Source: Opitutales bacterium
GTDB taxonomy: Bacteria > Verrucomicrobiota > Verrucomicrobiia > Opitutales > Intestinicryptomonadaceae
Direction of reading: 5' to 3'
NCBI GenBank assembly: GCA_021641325.1
Contig: JAJXPD010000105.1
Coordinates: forward strand, 1-7,726
DNA: 7,726 nt
Shown here: positions 1-6,941 of the stretch, one piece after another
Position numbering within the stretch: position 1 is the stretch's first letter
Layout of the letters: the number at the start of each line of letters is the position of its first letter
Notes under the pieces: model-generated
Told to the model about the DNA's origin: nothing
Seen by the model: the letters and a program-made list of their open reading frames with translations, nothing else
The model's database searches: none
Made by a program: the position numbers and the translations under genes

Positions 1-255
1 GTTCAGACGGTGGCTTTCCCGCGCTTGCGGGGTGCGTGGCGTACGCGGCAATCCCGAAACTACGGTAGCTGTGCGAAACGCCCAACCAAACTTTTATCCC
101 AAAGCATTTTAAAAATCTTCGCGCCGTGCGCTGACTTGTTAGAGGCGTCAAAGTGCCTGTATAAGGGCGGCTTTGCGCGCGGCACAGGGCGCGTAGCATA
201 CTTGGCGTATGTAAGCGGTCTGGGTCGCGCGTGAAACGCCCTTAGGCAGGTACTT
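1..255. other. Intergenic stretch without a supported gene, rich in short palindromes
   Basis: No reading frame here looks like a real protein. One 74-codon frame (10-234, GTG start) is open, but it is rich in Arg, Gly and Cys, has no recognisable motif and shows none of the codon preference of the true genes. Visible structure consists of a 5-bp hairpin at 18-31 (CCCGC, GCTT loop, GCGGG), an 8-bp palindrome at 39-46 (GCGTACGC), a GCGC/GCGC hairpin at 121-131, a CATAC/GTATG hairpin at 197-211, and the direct 9-mer GAAACGCCC at 75-83 and 233-241. The mix of an AT-rich core (about 87-120) and structured GC-rich flanks could be a dispersed intergenic repeat or an untranslated RNA, but I recognise no tRNA, tmRNA, RNase P, SRP or 6S signature. 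The region is cut at the window edge. Confidence 0.5.
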
Positions 256-261
256 TCACGC
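229..261 (-). repeat. Inverted repeat over the 3' end of the hydrolase gene, possible weak terminator
   Basis: GCGTGAAA at 229-236 is the exact reverse complement of TTTCACGC at 254-261, separated by 17 bases. Inside the loop a second small stem, GCC/GGC (238-240 and 245-247), could stack. The right arm contains the last Ala codon and the TGA stop of the minus-strand glycoside hydrolase, so the hairpin would form at the very end of that message. No T-run follows on either strand, so it is not a canonical Rho-independent terminator. It could protect the 3' end, end transcription weakly, or be chance. An 8-bp match at this spacing is expected by chance about once in several regions of this size. 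Confidence 0.35.
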
Positions 262-3069
262 CTCGTCTACGATTTCGAAAAACACCGCCGGCTCTTTCAG
301 CTTGGAGGTGTCGAGGTCTATTATCATCTTGCCGTCCCTTACCTCAAAGTTCACCTCTTCCGCCCTCTTGCCCGTGATTTTCAGCGCGTAAACTTTGTAC
401 TTTTTCGGGGCGAAAAGCCGCGCAAAAAAGTTCTGCTCGGGCAGTTTGAATTCCGCCGAAAGCCTGCCAGTGCGCACGATAATCGGATACGAACCCACAC
501 TTACGAGCGTCATGCGGTCCATCGAAAGCTCGCAGCCGGTGGAGGCGTTGTCGGTGTTATAGACAAGCACCATTCTGCCGCTGTCGGCAAGCGGCCTGCC
601 GTCCACGGACACAACCGCGACCGACGCGGGAACGCTCGACGACTTCACCGAAAGCCTGTCGAGATTGATGTCGCGCGTGTTTTCCTTGACGACGACTGCC
701 TCCGACTTCGGCGTGATAACCTTGACCGTTCCCGCGTTCAAATCGAGCGTGATTTCCTTCGTGTCGGTTTGATAGATGTTTTTTGCGGGGTCGGAGATGT
801 TGTCGGCAGTGAGGATTCTGTCGCGTTTGAGAGTCTTGGCGGCGGCGGCTATGTCGAAGTCCTTTTTCTCCATTGCGGGAGCGGGACCAGAGCCGTTGCC
901 CCAAATGTTTTTCGCCGCGCCCATGGGCTTCCATTTGATGTCGGCGGGCTTTACGGGAATGTTTTTCAGCTCGTCGATTTTCCGCGCTGAGGGGAAATCG
1001 ATGCCGAAGCCCGTCATGAACGCAAGCTTCGCCTGCTCGTGGTTCATGCCGCGCCCAATCAGCGGCGACGACTCAACATACTCCTTGTTGTAGACGACGT
1101 CCACCCTGTGCGGGCTGGGCTTGACGTCGCCGCGGTAGAACAGGAAGCAGCTGAGAAATTCGTTGGCGCGGTAGACGGGCGAGTTGAACACTTCGAAAGA
1201 GCCGAGCCTATGCGGAGCCAACGTGGAAACGGCTTCGTCATGGACGGTGAGGTTGTCGAAATCCTGAAAGGCGGAGTACGCGGGAAAGAGGACGCCCGCC
1301 TCGTGCTTGTACTGGTTCCAGTGCGAGTGCTGGTATTCGGTTACGGCGTACGGACGCCCCGCGATTCGCTTATTGGCGGCGTGCAGCCAGTATGCGGCGG
1401 CGTAGTCGGGCGTAAGCGAGCTGCCCTGCCCCACGCACGAGCCTTCGCTCATGAATGCGCTGGGATGGCAGAAATAGAGGTTGTTCGCCATGTAGCTGCC
1501 GGCTTCGGCGCTCAGCATGTAGACGTCGGTGCGGATTACGCAGTTGTGCTGGTGGAGCGGCGCTTTCATGCCGATTTCATTGCGCACGACGTTCTCGCAG
1601 AACTGCTGCATTTCGCGAGTTGAGTCGAGCACGAACTGCGGAACATCTACGGGGTTTCTGTGCTTTTCGACATTGAACGGGCGGACTTCCGCAAAGCTCT
1701 TGAACGACGTTTTCCAAGCCTTGTTGAGCGCGTCGATTTTGCCGTATTTTTTCTGCGCCCACTTTTGGAACGCGGAATCGCCGAAAGCCCTGCCCTTTGC
1801 GGTCATGCCGCGGTGGAAGGGAAGAAGGGTGTCAAGCTCGTTGAAATATTCGATTGTCGCAATGGAGGGGTCGTCCTTCCAAGCCTTGCCTGTGTAGGGG
1901 TTGACGTGGTTTAGCTGCATGTGGACAAACTTGCGCCAAGCCTCGCGGACGGTCGGGTCGCCGAAGATAAAGAGCGACTTCGTGTCGAAGCGGTCGGACC
2001 AGTCGAAGCCGATTTCGCCGACATCGTGGCTTGCGAGCATCCAGTGCGAGTAGACGCCCTCGCGGGCGAGCGCGAAAATCAGGTAGTCGTAGAGGTCGCG
2101 GACGTCTTTCTTCATTTTGAAGGGGGCTTCGAATTCGCGCGGATACATAGAAATGCGCCAGCGGAGCATGTTGTAGCCCTGCTTGCGGAATTTTTTGACG
2201 TAGTTGTCGATGTCCTCGTGCGTCTTGATTTCCCTGCCGAACCTGTTGCCGGGGCGCGAGTTTGTGCCCTTGAATTTTACGCGTTCGTCGGGCTTGCCGG
2301 CAAAGGCGAAGTGCCCGTTTTTGTTGACAATCAGCCTGCCGAATTTGCCTGCGGGAGCGGGAGTCATGAGGTTCGAGAGGTCGAGCGCGGAGCCTGCCTC
2401 TACTTCCAAGTCTGACATATCGACCGCCTTCCACTCCTGCCCGCCGAGCTGGTAGACCAAGCCCGTGTTGACTTTCACATTCGAGAGCGTAATGCCGACG
2501 ATGTTCCACGAAACGAGGTTGCGCGGCTCGAATTCAATCTCTTCGACGCCGCCCGCGCGGATTTGGTTAATAGGCACTACCGAAATGTAGAGGTAAGGCT
2601 CGCCGTTTTTGCCGCCGTAGACGGGTTTTGAATTTTCGAGCGTCCGGCTTTTCGACATGCTCGCGGTGTCGCGGAAAAGCTTGGGATAAGTGCGAACTTC
2701 GCTGCGCTTGTTGCGGACATAGAGGAATGAAACGTGCTTTTTGGGATTGTCCTTTTTGATTTTGTCGCCGCGGTTCGAAAGAATGTAGAGGTACTTGTAG
2801 CTGTCCCTGCTTGCGGGAACTTTCAGGACGGTCTTCTTGCGGGCGTCGAGGCGCATGACGGAGTCGCCCACTTTAAAATCTATGCCGCCGAAGTTGCGGA
2901 CTTCGCCCGCTTTCAGCCCGTTAATCGGCATGTAGTCTCCCTCGATGTTTGCCGTAAGCGGCGTGTTGCCCGCAAGCTCCACGAATTTGAATTTTGCCGC
3001 CGCCGTCACCGACAGAGCCGACAGCACGAACACCGCAAGCGACAGCCATAACTTTTTAGATATGCCCAT
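256..3069 (-). CDS. Secreted clan GH-A-like glycoside hydrolase, substrate unknown
   Basis: A 937-residue protein, probably a polysaccharide or glycoside hydrolase acting in the periplasm or outside the cell. Residues 1-25 form a Sec signal peptide (KK at 5-6, hydrophobic stretch 7-22, Ala-rich cleavage zone 23-25), which supports this ATG. Residues about 30-245 look beta-rich, as in an N-terminal sandwich domain. A TIM-barrel-like part spans about 250-610: FKGTN (266-270), the conserved-type RWRIS (303-307), and IEYFNELD (406-413), where N410-E411 fits the acid/base Asn-Glu pair. TEYQHSHWN (577-585) follows, where E578 fits the nucleophile. The 167-residue spacing between the two Glu residues suits clan GH-A. 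Residues about 640-937 hold a further region and C-terminal beta-sandwich-like segments, with a Gly/Pro-rich linker near 724-732. It lies 121 bases downstream of uvrB on the same strand and may have its own promoter. The start has no Shine-Dalgarno sequence. I cannot assign a CAZy family or a substrate; the hydrolase class is a motif-based judgement. Confidence 0.85.
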   Translation of the reverse strand: MGISKKLWLSLAVFVLSALSVTAAAKFKFVELAGNTPLTANIEGDYMPINGLKAGEVRNFGGIDFKVGDSVMRLDARKKTVLKVPASRDSYKYLYILSNRGDKIKKDNPKKHVSFLYVRNKRSEVRTYPKLFRDTASMSKSRTLENSKPVYGGKNGEPYLYISVVPINQIRAGGVEEIEFEPRNLVSWNIVGITLSNVKVNTGLVYQLGGQEWKAVDMSDLEVEAGSALDLSNLMTPAPAGKFGRLIVNKNGHFAFAGKPDERVKFKGTNSRPGNRFGREIKTHEDIDNYVKKFRKQGYNMLRWRISMYPREFEAPFKMKKDVRDLYDYLIFALAREGVYSHWMLASHDVGEIGFDWSDRFDTKSLFIFGDPTVREAWRKFVHMQLNHVNPYTGKAWKDDPSIATIEYFNELDTLLPFHRGMTAKGRAFGDSAFQKWAQKKYGKIDALNKAWKTSFKSFAEVRPFNVEKHRNPVDVPQFVLDSTREMQQFCENVVRNEIGMKAPLHQHNCVIRTDVYMLSAEAGSYMANNLYFCHPSAFMSEGSCVGQGSSLTPDYAAAYWLHAANKRIAGRPYAVTEYQHSHWNQYKHEAGVLFPAYSAFQDFDNLTVHDEAVSTLAPHRLGSFEVFNSPVYRANEFLSCFLFYRGDVKPSPHRVDVVYNKEYVESSPLIGRGMNHEQAKLAFMTGFGIDFPSARKIDELKNIPVKPADIKWKPMGAAKNIWGNGSGPAPAMEKKDFDIAAAAKTLKRDRILTADNISDPAKNIYQTDTKEITLDLNAGTVKVITPKSEAVVVKENTRDINLDRLSVKSSSVPASVAVVSVDGRPLADSGRMVLVYNTDNASTGCELSMDRMTLVSVGSYPIIVRTGRLSAEFKLPEQNFFARLFAPKKYKVYALKITGKRAEEVNFEVRDGKMIIDLDTSKLKEPAVFFEIVDEA

Positions 3070-3190
3070 AGTGTATAGTTTTGTAGATTAATAAAACTCC
3101 CCCGCATACGTTTGATACGCAATCGGACTAACGTTTGCGCAGGGTATTTTGCGACCAATCCTTTGCAAGAAAATTATTGCGGGCAGCAAG
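3070..3190 (-). promoter_or_regulatory. uvrB to hydrolase intergenic region with a direct heptamer repeat
   Basis: This 121-base gap is long enough to carry a promoter for the hydrolase. Read on the minus strand, CAAACGT occurs twice (plus-strand ACGTTTG at 3131-3137 and 3108-3114), 23 bases apart or about two helical turns, lying 39-68 bases upstream of the hydrolase ATG. A GGGGGAG run (3097-3103) lies 27 bases before the ATG, too far to be its ribosome binding site. TATTAAT just downstream of that run resembles a -10 box, but no matching -35 box sits at normal spacing. Directly after the uvrB stop, a 4-bp stem (3177-3180 with 3186-3189) precedes TAATTTTC, which is too weak to call a terminator. 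Read-through from uvrB is therefore possible. Confidence 0.35.
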
Positions 3191-5149
3191 CTACTTGGCG
3201 CAATTCTCGCGGATAAATTTGATTTGGTCGCGCAGAACCGCAGCGCGTTCGAAGTCGAGCCTGTCGGCGCAGGAAATCATTTCCTGTTGAAGCTCGTCGA
3301 TGAGCCGAGCGACTTCGCTTTTCGATTTTTTGCCGACGTTTGCGAACTTGTTTTCCCTTTTCACAAGCGGCTGTTGAATCGGGCGGCTGACCGATTGCGG
3401 GGTAATGCCGAATTCGGCGTTGTGGCGCATTTGCTCTTCGCGGCGGCGGCGGCAGGTGTCGAGGGCGGTTTTGAGCGAGCCTGTGATGTTGTCGGCGTAG
3501 AGGATTACGCGCCCGTCAACATGGCGTGCGGCGCGTCCCGCCGTCTGGATAAGGCTTGTTGCGCTGCGCAAAAAGCCCTCCTTGTCGGCGTCGAGAATGC
3601 AGACAAGCGACACTTCGGGAACGTCGATTCCCTCGCGCAAAAGGTTTACCCCAACGAGCGCGTCCGACTCTCCCAAGCGCAGACGCCGCAGAATTTCGAC
3701 GCGCTCGATTGCGTCGATGTCGCTGTGGAGGTACTCGACCTTGACGCCGTTTTCGCGCAGATAGTCCGTAATTTCCTCGCTCATGCGCTTTGTGAGGGTT
3801 GTGACGAAAACGCGCTCGCCGCGCTCGGCAGCAGCCTTGATTTCGGCGGCGCAGTCTTCAACCTGCCCCTTAATCGGGCGGACAATCATTTCGGGGTCGA
3901 GCAGCCCCGTCGGGCGGTTGATTTGCTCTACGACGGTGTCGCTGACCGAAAGCTCGAAGGGTGCGGGGGTTGCGGAGACGAAAATCGTCTGCCCCGTTAG
4001 GGCATCGAACTCTTCGGGGCGGAGCGGGCGGTTGTCGAGCGCGCTGGGGAGGCGGAAGCCGTATTCGATGAGCCGCTCCTTGCGCGAGCGGTCGCCGTGG
4101 AACATGCCGCGAATCTGCGGGTAAGTTACATGGCTTTCGTCGAGAAACAGCAGGGTGTCTTTCGGAAAAAAGTCGAGCAGACACCACGGGCGCGAGCCTG
4201 CGGGACGCCCCGCCAAGTGGCGCGAGTAGTTCTCTATGCCCGTGCAGAAGCCCGTTTCGGCGAGCAAGTCCAAGTCTTGCTCGGTGCGCATTTTTATGCG
4301 CTGGGCTTCGAGCAGTTTGTTCTCGCGTTCGAGTTGCGCAACGCGCTCCTCCAATTCGGCGCGGATTGAAACAATAGCGGCGTCGACCGCGTCCTTCGGG
4401 GTTACGAAGCCCGTCGCGGGATAGAGGTCGAAGCGGTCGAGCCTGCCCAAATTTTCGCCCGTTAGTGGGTCTATTTTTTTGAGGGAATCAATTTCGTCGC
4501 CGAAAAATTCTACCCTAAGCGCGGTGTCGAGATACGCGGGGTAGATGTCGATGACGTCGCCGCGAACCCTGAAAACCCCGCGCTCGAACGACGTGTCGTT
4601 GCGCGAATACCGAATGTCTATCATGCGCTCGGCGAGGCTCTCGCGCGAAATTTCCAAGCCCTTTCGCAGCGGCACCATCATCTTGCGGAAGTCCTCGGGC
4701 GAGCCCAAGCCGTATATGCACGAAACCGTCGCAACCACGATTACGTCGCGGCGCGAGACGAGCGAGCTTGCCGTGGAAATCCTCAGTTTTTCGATGTCGT
4801 CGTTTATCGACGAATCCTTTTCAATGTAGGTGTCGGTTTGGGGAATGTAGGCTTCGGGCTGGTAGTAGTCGTAATAGCTTACGAAGTATTCGACGGCGTT
4901 CTCGGGGAAGAACTCCTTGAACTCGGAATAGAGCTGCGCCGAAAGCGTCTTGTTGTGCGAGATAATCAGCGCGGGTCGGTTCATCTTGGCGATTACGTTC
5001 GCCATCGTGAAAGTCTTGCCCGAGCCAGTTACGCCGACAAGAGTCGAGTACTTCGAGCCGGACTCTATGCTTTTGCACAGCGCGTCAATCGCCTTGGGCT
5101 GGTCGCCCGACGGTGCGTACTTCGACGAAAGTTTGAAAAGGCCTTCCAT
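3191..5149 (-). CDS. uvrB: UvrB, excinuclease ABC subunit B
   Basis: UvrB is the damage-verifying helicase-like subunit of cytoplasmic nucleotide excision repair. UvrA loads it on damaged DNA and it then recruits UvrC for incision. At 652 residues it is near the usual length (about 670). Motifs appear in order: Walker A GVTGSGKT (39-46); the Tyr-rich beta-hairpin [20 protein letters not shown] (92-111), which inserts between the DNA strands; the interaction-domain signature [12 protein letters not shown] (194-205); Walker B-like FLDESH (335-340) followed by [16 protein letters not shown]; motif III SATP (392-395); TLTKRMSE (451-458); motif [13 protein letters not shown] (501-512); and motif [10 protein letters not shown] (535-542). 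A C-terminal UVR domain at about 613-648 ([13 protein letters not shown], then [12 protein letters not shown]) is the part that contacts UvrC. Every key residue seems intact. The ATG lies 6 bases after the HAD stop, with no Shine-Dalgarno sequence, which suggests translational coupling. No SOS (LexA) box is recognisable upstream. Confidence 0.98.
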   Translation of the reverse strand: MEGLFKLSSKYAPSGDQPKAIDALCKSIESGSKYSTLVGVTGSGKTFTMANVIAKMNRPALIISHNKTLSAQLYSEFKEFFPENAVEYFVSYYDYYQPEAYIPQTDTYIEKDSSINDDIEKLRISTASSLVSRRDVIVVATVSCIYGLGSPEDFRKMMVPLRKGLEISRESLAERMIDIRYSRNDTSFERGVFRVRGDVIDIYPAYLDTALRVEFFGDEIDSLKKIDPLTGENLGRLDRFDLYPATGFVTPKDAVDAAIVSIRAELEERVAQLERENKLLEAQRIKMRTEQDLDLLAETGFCTGIENYSRHLAGRPAGSRPWCLLDFFPKDTLLFLDESHVTYPQIRGMFHGDRSRKERLIEYGFRLPSALDNRPLRPEEFDALTGQTIFVSATPAPFELSVSDTVVEQINRPTGLLDPEMIVRPIKGQVEDCAAEIKAAAERGERVFVTTLTKRMSEEITDYLRENGVKVEYLHSDIDAIERVEILRRLRLGESDALVGVNLLREGIDVPEVSLVCILDADKEGFLRSATSLIQTAGRAARHVDGRVILYADNITGSLKTALDTCRRRREEQMRHNAEFGITPQSVSRPIQQPLVKRENKFANVGKKSKSEVARLIDELQQEMISCADRLDFERAAVLRDQIKFIRENCAK

Positions 5150-5155
5150 TTCGGA

Positions 5156-5815
5156 TTATTCGATATCCGACACCGAAAGCGGCGTGAAGTTCTCTATAAT
5201 AATGTCGGGGAATCCCGCGAAACGGCTTTCCCAGAAGTCGGCGGGGTGCGTAGTGGCGACGGCGACGCTTTTCATGCGGGCGGCAATCGCCGCGTCAATG
5301 CCCGCCTCGGAGTCTTCGAAAACGACGCATTTGCGGGGCGGCACGCCGATTTTCTCGGCGGCGCAGAGGAAAACGTCGGGGGCGGGCTTGCCGCGCGCTA
5401 CGTCCTCCATTGTGGCGGCGGCGGCGAAATATTCGGAAAGACCGAGCTTTTCGAGAGCCTGTTCGAGGTTCTCGCGCGGGGTCGAGCTGCCTATCGCGCA
5501 CGGGACGCCGGCGTCGCGCAGCTTTGCGAGAAATTCGCGGACGCCCTCGACAGTCGGAATCCCGCGGTCGGCAACGATTTTGCGGTAGTAGACCTCCTTT
5601 TCGTCCGACATTTTTTGAACTTCGGAGGGGTCGGAAGTCCACTTCAAGACGTCGGGTATGATTTCGACATTGCGCTTGCCGAAAGTGTCGAGCATGAAAT
5701 TTTCGGGAATTGTGTGTCCGTGGGCTTCGGCGAGCATGCGCCAGCTGTCCAAATGCTCCTTGCAGGAATCGACGACAACGCCGTCCCAGTCAAATATCGC
5801 TCCAATTTTTTTCAT
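5156..5815 (-). CDS. HAD-family phosphatase or beta-phosphoglucomutase-like hydrolase
   Basis: A 219-residue cytoplasmic haloacid dehalogenase-superfamily enzyme, expected to move or remove phosphate on a small metabolite with Mg2+ through an aspartyl-phosphate. All four HAD motifs are visible. Motif I is FDWDGVVVDS (8-17), with D9 as nucleophile and D11 as acid/base. Motif II is GSSTPREN (109-116), with S110 or S111 binding phosphate. Motif III is K143 in RGKPAPD. Motif IV is FEDSEAG (166-172), with E167-D168 binding the metal. Residues about 18-85 form the helical C1-type cap, with TFGKRN (44-49) in the place of the substrate loop of beta-phosphoglucomutase and sugar-phosphatase relatives. 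The Trp in motif I between the two Asp residues is less common than Leu or Met. It is first in the pair with uvrB and is transcribed away from trpS. The start sits directly before motif I as usual. The exact substrate (phosphoglycolate, sugar phosphate or beta-glucose 1-phosphate) cannot be told from this sequence. Confidence 0.9.
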   Translation of the reverse strand: MKKIGAIFDWDGVVVDSCKEHLDSWRMLAEAHGHTIPENFMLDTFGKRNVEIIPDVLKWTSDPSEVQKMSDEKEVYYRKIVADRGIPTVEGVREFLAKLRDAGVPCAIGSSTPRENLEQALEKLGLSEYFAAAATMEDVARGKPAPDVFLCAAEKIGVPPRKCVVFEDSEAGIDAAIAARMKSVAVATTHPADFWESRFAGFPDIIIENFTPLSVSDIE

Positions 5816-5915
5816 ATTGACGGGGCATTTTTACAGAGAGCGGATTTTTTAAAAGCGTTTTTTTCGGAAAAAATTGTTGAACGCCCGAAGGTTTTCGGTA
5901 GAAACGAACTCAATA
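5816..5915. promoter_or_regulatory. Divergent intergenic region between the HAD gene and trpS
   Basis: These 100 bases must hold the promoters for both outward-facing units. The middle is very AT-rich, with a T6A4 stretch at 5845-5854 and a T-run then A-run (5858-5863 with 5868-5873) that can pair around TCGG. TTGACG at 5818-5823 matches a -35 box for plus-strand reading, but I see no -10 box at 16-18 bases from it, so I do not place a promoter exactly. The plain A/T tracts could bend DNA or ease melting. Confidence 0.45.
5885..5898 (+). promoter_or_regulatory. Small hairpin in the trpS leader
   Basis: CCGAA (5885-5889) and TTCGG (5894-5898) are exact complements around a GGTT tetraloop, ending 17 bases before the trpS ATG. 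If transcribed it would sit just outside the ribosome footprint and could modulate initiation. No T-box (specifier, conserved T-box sequence, antiterminator) and no Trp-rich leader peptide is present, so a known tRNA-Trp or attenuation mechanism is not supported. A 5-bp stem may be chance. Confidence 0.25.
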
Positions 5916-6929
5916 ATGAGCACTGAACCCGAAAATAGAAAAGTGGTTTTGACCGCCGCGCAGCCGACGGGAAAACTCCATCTCGGCAACTACCTCGGCG
6001 CGGTCAAGAACTGGGGCGAATTAGTGGAAAACAACGACTGCTACTTCGGCGTCGCCGACATGCACGCAATCACAATTCCCTACGTTCCCGCCGACCTCAA
6101 AAAGAATGTCTACGACTGCGTGGCGCAGTTCATGGCGTGCGGACTCGACGCCGAAAAATGCAACCTTTTCGTGCAAAGCTCGATTGTCGGGCACGCCGAA
6201 CTTGCGTGGATTCTCGGCTGCATCTGCCCGCTCGGACAGCTCGAAAGAATGACGCAGTTCAAGGACAAGGCGGCAAAGCACAAAGACGCGCTCAACAGCG
6301 GCCTGCTCTACTATCCCGTCCTGATGGCGTCCGACATTCTCATCTACAACGCCGACATTATTCCCGTCGGCGAAGACCAAAAACAGCATATCGAGCTTAC
6401 GAGAGACCTCGCGCAGAAATTCAACTCGAAATACTCCGACACATTCAAAATGCCCGAACCGTTCATTCCGAAATCGGGCGCAAGAATAATGTCGCTACAA
6501 TCGCCCGACTCCAAGATGTCGAAGTCGGACCCCAACCAGAACGGCACGCTCTACATTGTGGACGAACCGAATGTCCTCGCAAAAAAGATTATGTCGGCGG
6601 TTACCGATTCGGGCGGCGAAGTGCGCTTCGACCCCGCGAACAAGGCGGGCGTCTCGAACCTCATGGGCATAATGGCGTCGCTTTCGGGCATGTCGTACAC
6701 GCAGATTGAGGACGAATTCAGGGGCAAGGGATACGGCGATTTCAAAAAGGCGGTCGCCGACGTCGTGGTCGAAAAGCTCGCGCCCGTGCGCAAAAGATAC
6801 CTTGAAATCTCCGCCGACAAACGCCTCGTCGAAGCCGCCGTCAAGCGCGGCAACGAAGCCGCGCAACGCCGCGTGAACAAAACGATGGCAAAAGTCTACC
6901 GCAAGGTCGGTTTTCTCAGATTCGAATAG
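5916..6929 (+). CDS. trpS: Tryptophan-tRNA ligase
   Basis: TrpRS charges tRNA-Trp with tryptophan using ATP, an essential cytoplasmic step of translation. The 337-residue length matches the compact bacterial enzyme (E. coli 334). This class Ic synthetase shows AAQPTGKLHLGNYLGA (14-29), with HLGN (22-25) as the HIGH signature, then ADMHAIT (47-53), the tryptophan-pocket and dimer region around LMASDILIYNADIIPVGEDQ (136-155), and KMSKSDPN (200-207) as the KMSKS loop. The C-terminal anticodon-binding helical part ends with NKTMAKVYRKVGF (321-333). I chose ATG 5916 because homology begins a few residues later. The reading frame stays open back to a TTG at 5874, but the extra 14 residues are not family-like and contain the leader hairpin. 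No Shine-Dalgarno sequence precedes the ATG. The gene is divergent from HAD-uvrB, and a membrane coiled-coil gene follows 12 bases after the stop, so the two probably form one transcript. Confidence 0.97.
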   Translation: MSTEPENRKVVLTAAQPTGKLHLGNYLGAVKNWGELVENNDCYFGVADMHAITIPYVPADLKKNVYDCVAQFMACGLDAEKCNLFVQSSIVGHAELAWILGCICPLGQLERMTQFKDKAAKHKDALNSGLLYYPVLMASDILIYNADIIPVGEDQKQHIELTRDLAQKFNSKYSDTFKMPEPFIPKSGARIMSLQSPDSKMSKSDPNQNGTLYIVDEPNVLAKKIMSAVTDSGGEVRFDPANKAGVSNLMGIMASLSGMSYTQIEDEFRGKGYGDFKKAVADVVVEKLAPVRKRYLEISADKRLVEAAVKRGNEAAQRRVNKTMAKVYRKVGFLRFE

Positions 6930-6930
6930 C

Positions 6931-6935
6931 AAGGG
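6931..6935 (+). promoter_or_regulatory. Shine-Dalgarno-like AAGGG before the 6942 gene
   Basis: AAGGG lies 6 bases ahead of the ATG at 6942 and directly after the trpS stop. It is the only purine-rich ribosome binding site at a normal distance among the five genes here, and it supports the 6942 start. Confidence 0.6.
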
Positions 6936-6941
6936 CAGAAA

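Noticed and set aside
10..234. 74-codon plus-strand frame with a GTG start
   Set aside because: No recognisable motif, Arg/Gly/Cys-rich composition unlike its neighbours, no ribosome site, and it lies in a palindrome-rich stretch; an open frame of this length is expected by chance in GC-rich DNA.
1039..2509. Several frames of 160-225 codons inside the hydrolase gene (for example 1039-1623 plus, 1832-2509 minus)
   Set aside because: Arg-rich or motif-free translations lying wholly within a continuous 937-codon gene with a signal peptide and catalytic motifs.
3169..3190. Possible Rho-independent terminator after uvrB
   Set aside because: The stem has only 4 bp and the following TAATTTTC is not a real T-run on the minus strand.
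3149..4000. 283-codon plus-strand frame opposite the 3' half of uvrB
   Set aside because: A shadow of conserved UvrB motifs V, VI and the UVR domain, without any domain of its own.
5874..5915. TTG-initiated N-terminal extension of TrpRS by 14 residues
   Set aside because: The extra residues are not family-like, they overlap the leader hairpin, and ATG 5916 gives the usual length and N-terminus.
4838..5926. 362-codon plus-strand frame opposite uvrB and the HAD gene
   Set aside because: It covers two genes with unmistakable motifs on the other strand and even the promoter region; it is open only because high G/C at third positions removes stops from the reverse frame.
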